Shown: piece after piece, positions 43,737-44,958 of the stretch
How the letters are laid out: the number at the start of each line of letters is the position of its first letter
Numbering within the stretch: position 1 is the first letter of the stretch
Assembly: GCF_001580535.1 (NCBI RefSeq)
Contig: NZ_LHZA01000137.1
Span: 1-44,958, forward strand
DNA length: 44,958 nt
Reading direction: 5' to 3'
DNA from: Acetobacter cerevisiae
GTDB lineage: Bacteria > Pseudomonadota > Alphaproteobacteria > Acetobacterales > Acetobacteraceae
Translations under genes and position numbers: made by a program
The notes under the pieces: generated by a model
Database searches by the model: none
What the model saw: the letters and a program-made list of their open reading frames with translations, nothing else
Told to the model about the DNA's origin: nothing

Positions 43737-44702
43737 TCAGATTTTGACGTAAACATCCGCCATCAGATCTGCATCTTCCGGCCAGGGAGCCTGTTTGGCG
43801 GCCTGCACGGCGCTCTCCACTTCGTCCGCCACGGCGGCATCAATGTCATCCAGCGCGCTGAGGTCCAGCAGCTTTTCCTGCGTAGCCCGTTCACGGAAGC
43901 TTTCAAGGCAGTCATGGTTTTTCTTGGCATCGGCCACTTCATTGGAGGCGCGATAGCTCATGGCATCCCCTTCAAAGTGCCCATACCAGCGCTCCAGATG
44001 CACATGCAGCATGACCGGGCCTTTGCCCGAGCGGGCGTGGTCAATGGCATCGCGCGCCGCGTCATGCACGGCGAAGAAGTCCGAACCATCACATTCCATA
44101 TACGGCATGCCAAATCCGGCGGCGCGGTCCTTCTGGGTGCCGGCGCAGGCGTAGGAAGACCCGGTGGCCTCGCCATAGCCGTTATCTTCCACCACAAACA
44201 CGGCAGGCAGATGCCAGACAGACGCCAGATTAAGGCTTTCCAGCGTGGTGCCTTCATTCGAGGCACCATCACCATAAAAAGCCACGGCCACGCCGTTATC
44301 TTTCAGAACCTTATGAGACAGCGCGGCCCCGCAGATCAGCGGCGGGCCACCGCCCACAATCCCATTGGCACCCAGCATGCCTTTGGAAAGGTCGGCAATA
44401 TGCATGGAACCGCCCTTCCCCCGGCACACGCCGGTTTTGCGGCCATAAATTTCAGCCATCATGCCGCCCACATCCACGCCCTTGGCAATGCAATGGCCGT
44501 GGCCACGATGGGTGCTGGCAATGGTGTCCTGTTCCGTCAGATTGGCGCAGACCCCAACGGCGGAGGCTTCCTCCCCGCAATAGAGATGCACAAAGCCCGG
44601 GATTTCCCCGGTCGCAAATTCACGATGCAGGCGTTCTTCAAACACCCGGATGGTACGCATGGCACGGTAGGACCGAAGCAGGGTCTCTCTGGAAATCTGC
44701 AT
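43737..44702 (-). CDS. acoA: Acetoin dehydrogenase E1 component, alpha subunit
   Basis: This 321-residue ThDP-binding alpha subunit starts at ATG 44702 after AAAAGGACG. YRAMRTIRVFEERLHREF, STHRGHGHCIAKG, GKGGSMHIADLSKGMLGANG and the ThDP motif GDGASNEG (144-151) to DN at 173-174 (VFVVEDNGYGEAT) are all present. With AcoB it decarboxylates or cleaves acetoin; the AcoC architecture points to acetoin rather than pyruvate. It is the first gene of acoABC; no acoL (E3) or acoR regulator lies inside the window, and the operon may continue upstream past the right edge. Acetoin is an important overflow metabolite in acetic acid bacteria. Confidence 0.92.
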   Translation of the reverse strand: MQISRETLLRSYRAMRTIRVFEERLHREFATGEIPGFVHLYCGEEASAVGVCANLTEQDTIASTHRGHGHCIAKGVDVGGMMAEIYGRKTGVCRGKGGSMHIADLSKGMLGANGIVGGGPPLICGAALSHKVLKDNGVAVAFYGDGASNEGTTLESLNLASVWHLPAVFVVEDNGYGEATGSSYACAGTQKDRAAGFGMPYMECDGSDFFAVHDAARDAIDHARSGKGPVMLHVHLERWYGHFEGDAMSYRASNEVADAKKNHDCLESFRERATQEKLLDLSALDDIDAAVADEVESAVQAAKQAPWPEDADLMADVYVKI

Positions 44703-44871
44703 AGACCACGTCCTTTTTTCTTTCTTGTGTGGCTAACCGAGGAAAGCTCCTCCCCAAACGCTTGCGTGCCATGCCCCGTTGCCGGCTGGCTCGGCAAAAT
44801 AATACACCGCACGCATATGTGAATTTCTGTTTTGGTAACAAACCGCAGTCTTCCGCCCTTTTGCCTGACCG

Positions 44872-44884
44872 CCCCCCCCCCCCC
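44872..44884. repeat. C13 homopolymer upstream of acoA
   Basis: Thirteen consecutive C (G on the acoA strand) lie about 170 bases upstream of the acoA ATG. The rest of the gene-free stretch (44703-44958) contains only the acoA ribosome-binding site and an unconvincing sigma-54-like half-site. Such tracts are prone to slippage and also to sequencing error. Confidence 0.8.
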
Positions 44885-44958
44885 GGCCCTGACGCCATCC
44901 CTTTGCTCTGTTCCCCGGGTGGGCACGAAAGCTCTCTTTCGGCGTTCCCCTTCCGTAC

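Noticed and set aside
44765..44771. TGGCACG on the acoA strand, resembling a sigma-54 -24 element as seen in some aco promoters
   Set aside because: The -12 GC expected at fixed spacing is not present; the next TTTGG is two bases too far.

Overview
The window looks like a chromosomal segment of an acetic acid bacterium (Acetobacteraceae, most likely Acetobacter or a close relative). The case rests on high-GC coding sequence, several TonB-dependent receptors, a Hint-domain surface protein of the type common in this family, an alpha-amino-acid ester hydrolase (an enzyme class first described from Acetobacter and Xanthomonas), and an acetoin dehydrogenase cluster. This is inference from gene content. 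No rRNA or tRNA gene is visible to fix the genus. I saw no insertion sequence, prophage or CRISPR array.

Left part (1-8426, all + strand): the tail of an anti-sigma factor, an OPT-family transporter, then a cell-surface glycan modification block. That block has a GtrB-like polyprenyl-phosphate glycosyltransferase flanked by two paralogous polytopic membrane proteins (probable GT-C transferases), followed by an OafA-like acyltransferase. The first paralog is frameshifted at a short tetranucleotide repeat.

8519-21494 (mostly - strand): a Fiu-like TonB-dependent siderophore receptor, a YfhO-like membrane protein, a universal stress protein, a divergent YbfF-like hydrolase, a tightly coupled operon of siderophore receptor, PepSY reductase-like protein and small membrane protein, and a COG2509-type flavoprotein. 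Both siderophore receptors have a Fur-like inverted repeat upstream that shares the TGCGAAT half-site.

21598-31227: two different CDF metal exporters in tandem, a ClC-type H+/Cl- antiporter, a 69-residue membrane protein, a Hint-domain protein with a repetitive beta-rich N-terminus and an AT-rich upstream region, a COG0523 GTPase translationally coupled to a WD40 protein, and a type II NADH dehydrogenase ending at a strong terminator.

31564-39140: an Hsp20 and a 58-residue protein behind a perfect FNR box, a CWC zinc-ribbon-like small protein, a secreted protein of unknown function, and then the most interesting group. This is a third TonB-dependent receptor, a periplasmic alpha-amino-acid ester hydrolase with its complete catalytic and carboxylate cluster, and a convergent exported VanX-type D-Ala-D-Ala dipeptidase. 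Together they suggest uptake and processing of (D-)amino-acid peptides or esters.

39235-44958: a DUF1826 protein diverging from a ZigA-type COG0523 GTPase across a perfect Zur-like palindrome, a coupled 115-residue protein, and the acoA-acoB-acoC acetoin dehydrogenase operon on the - strand. A C13 homopolymer lies upstream of acoA.
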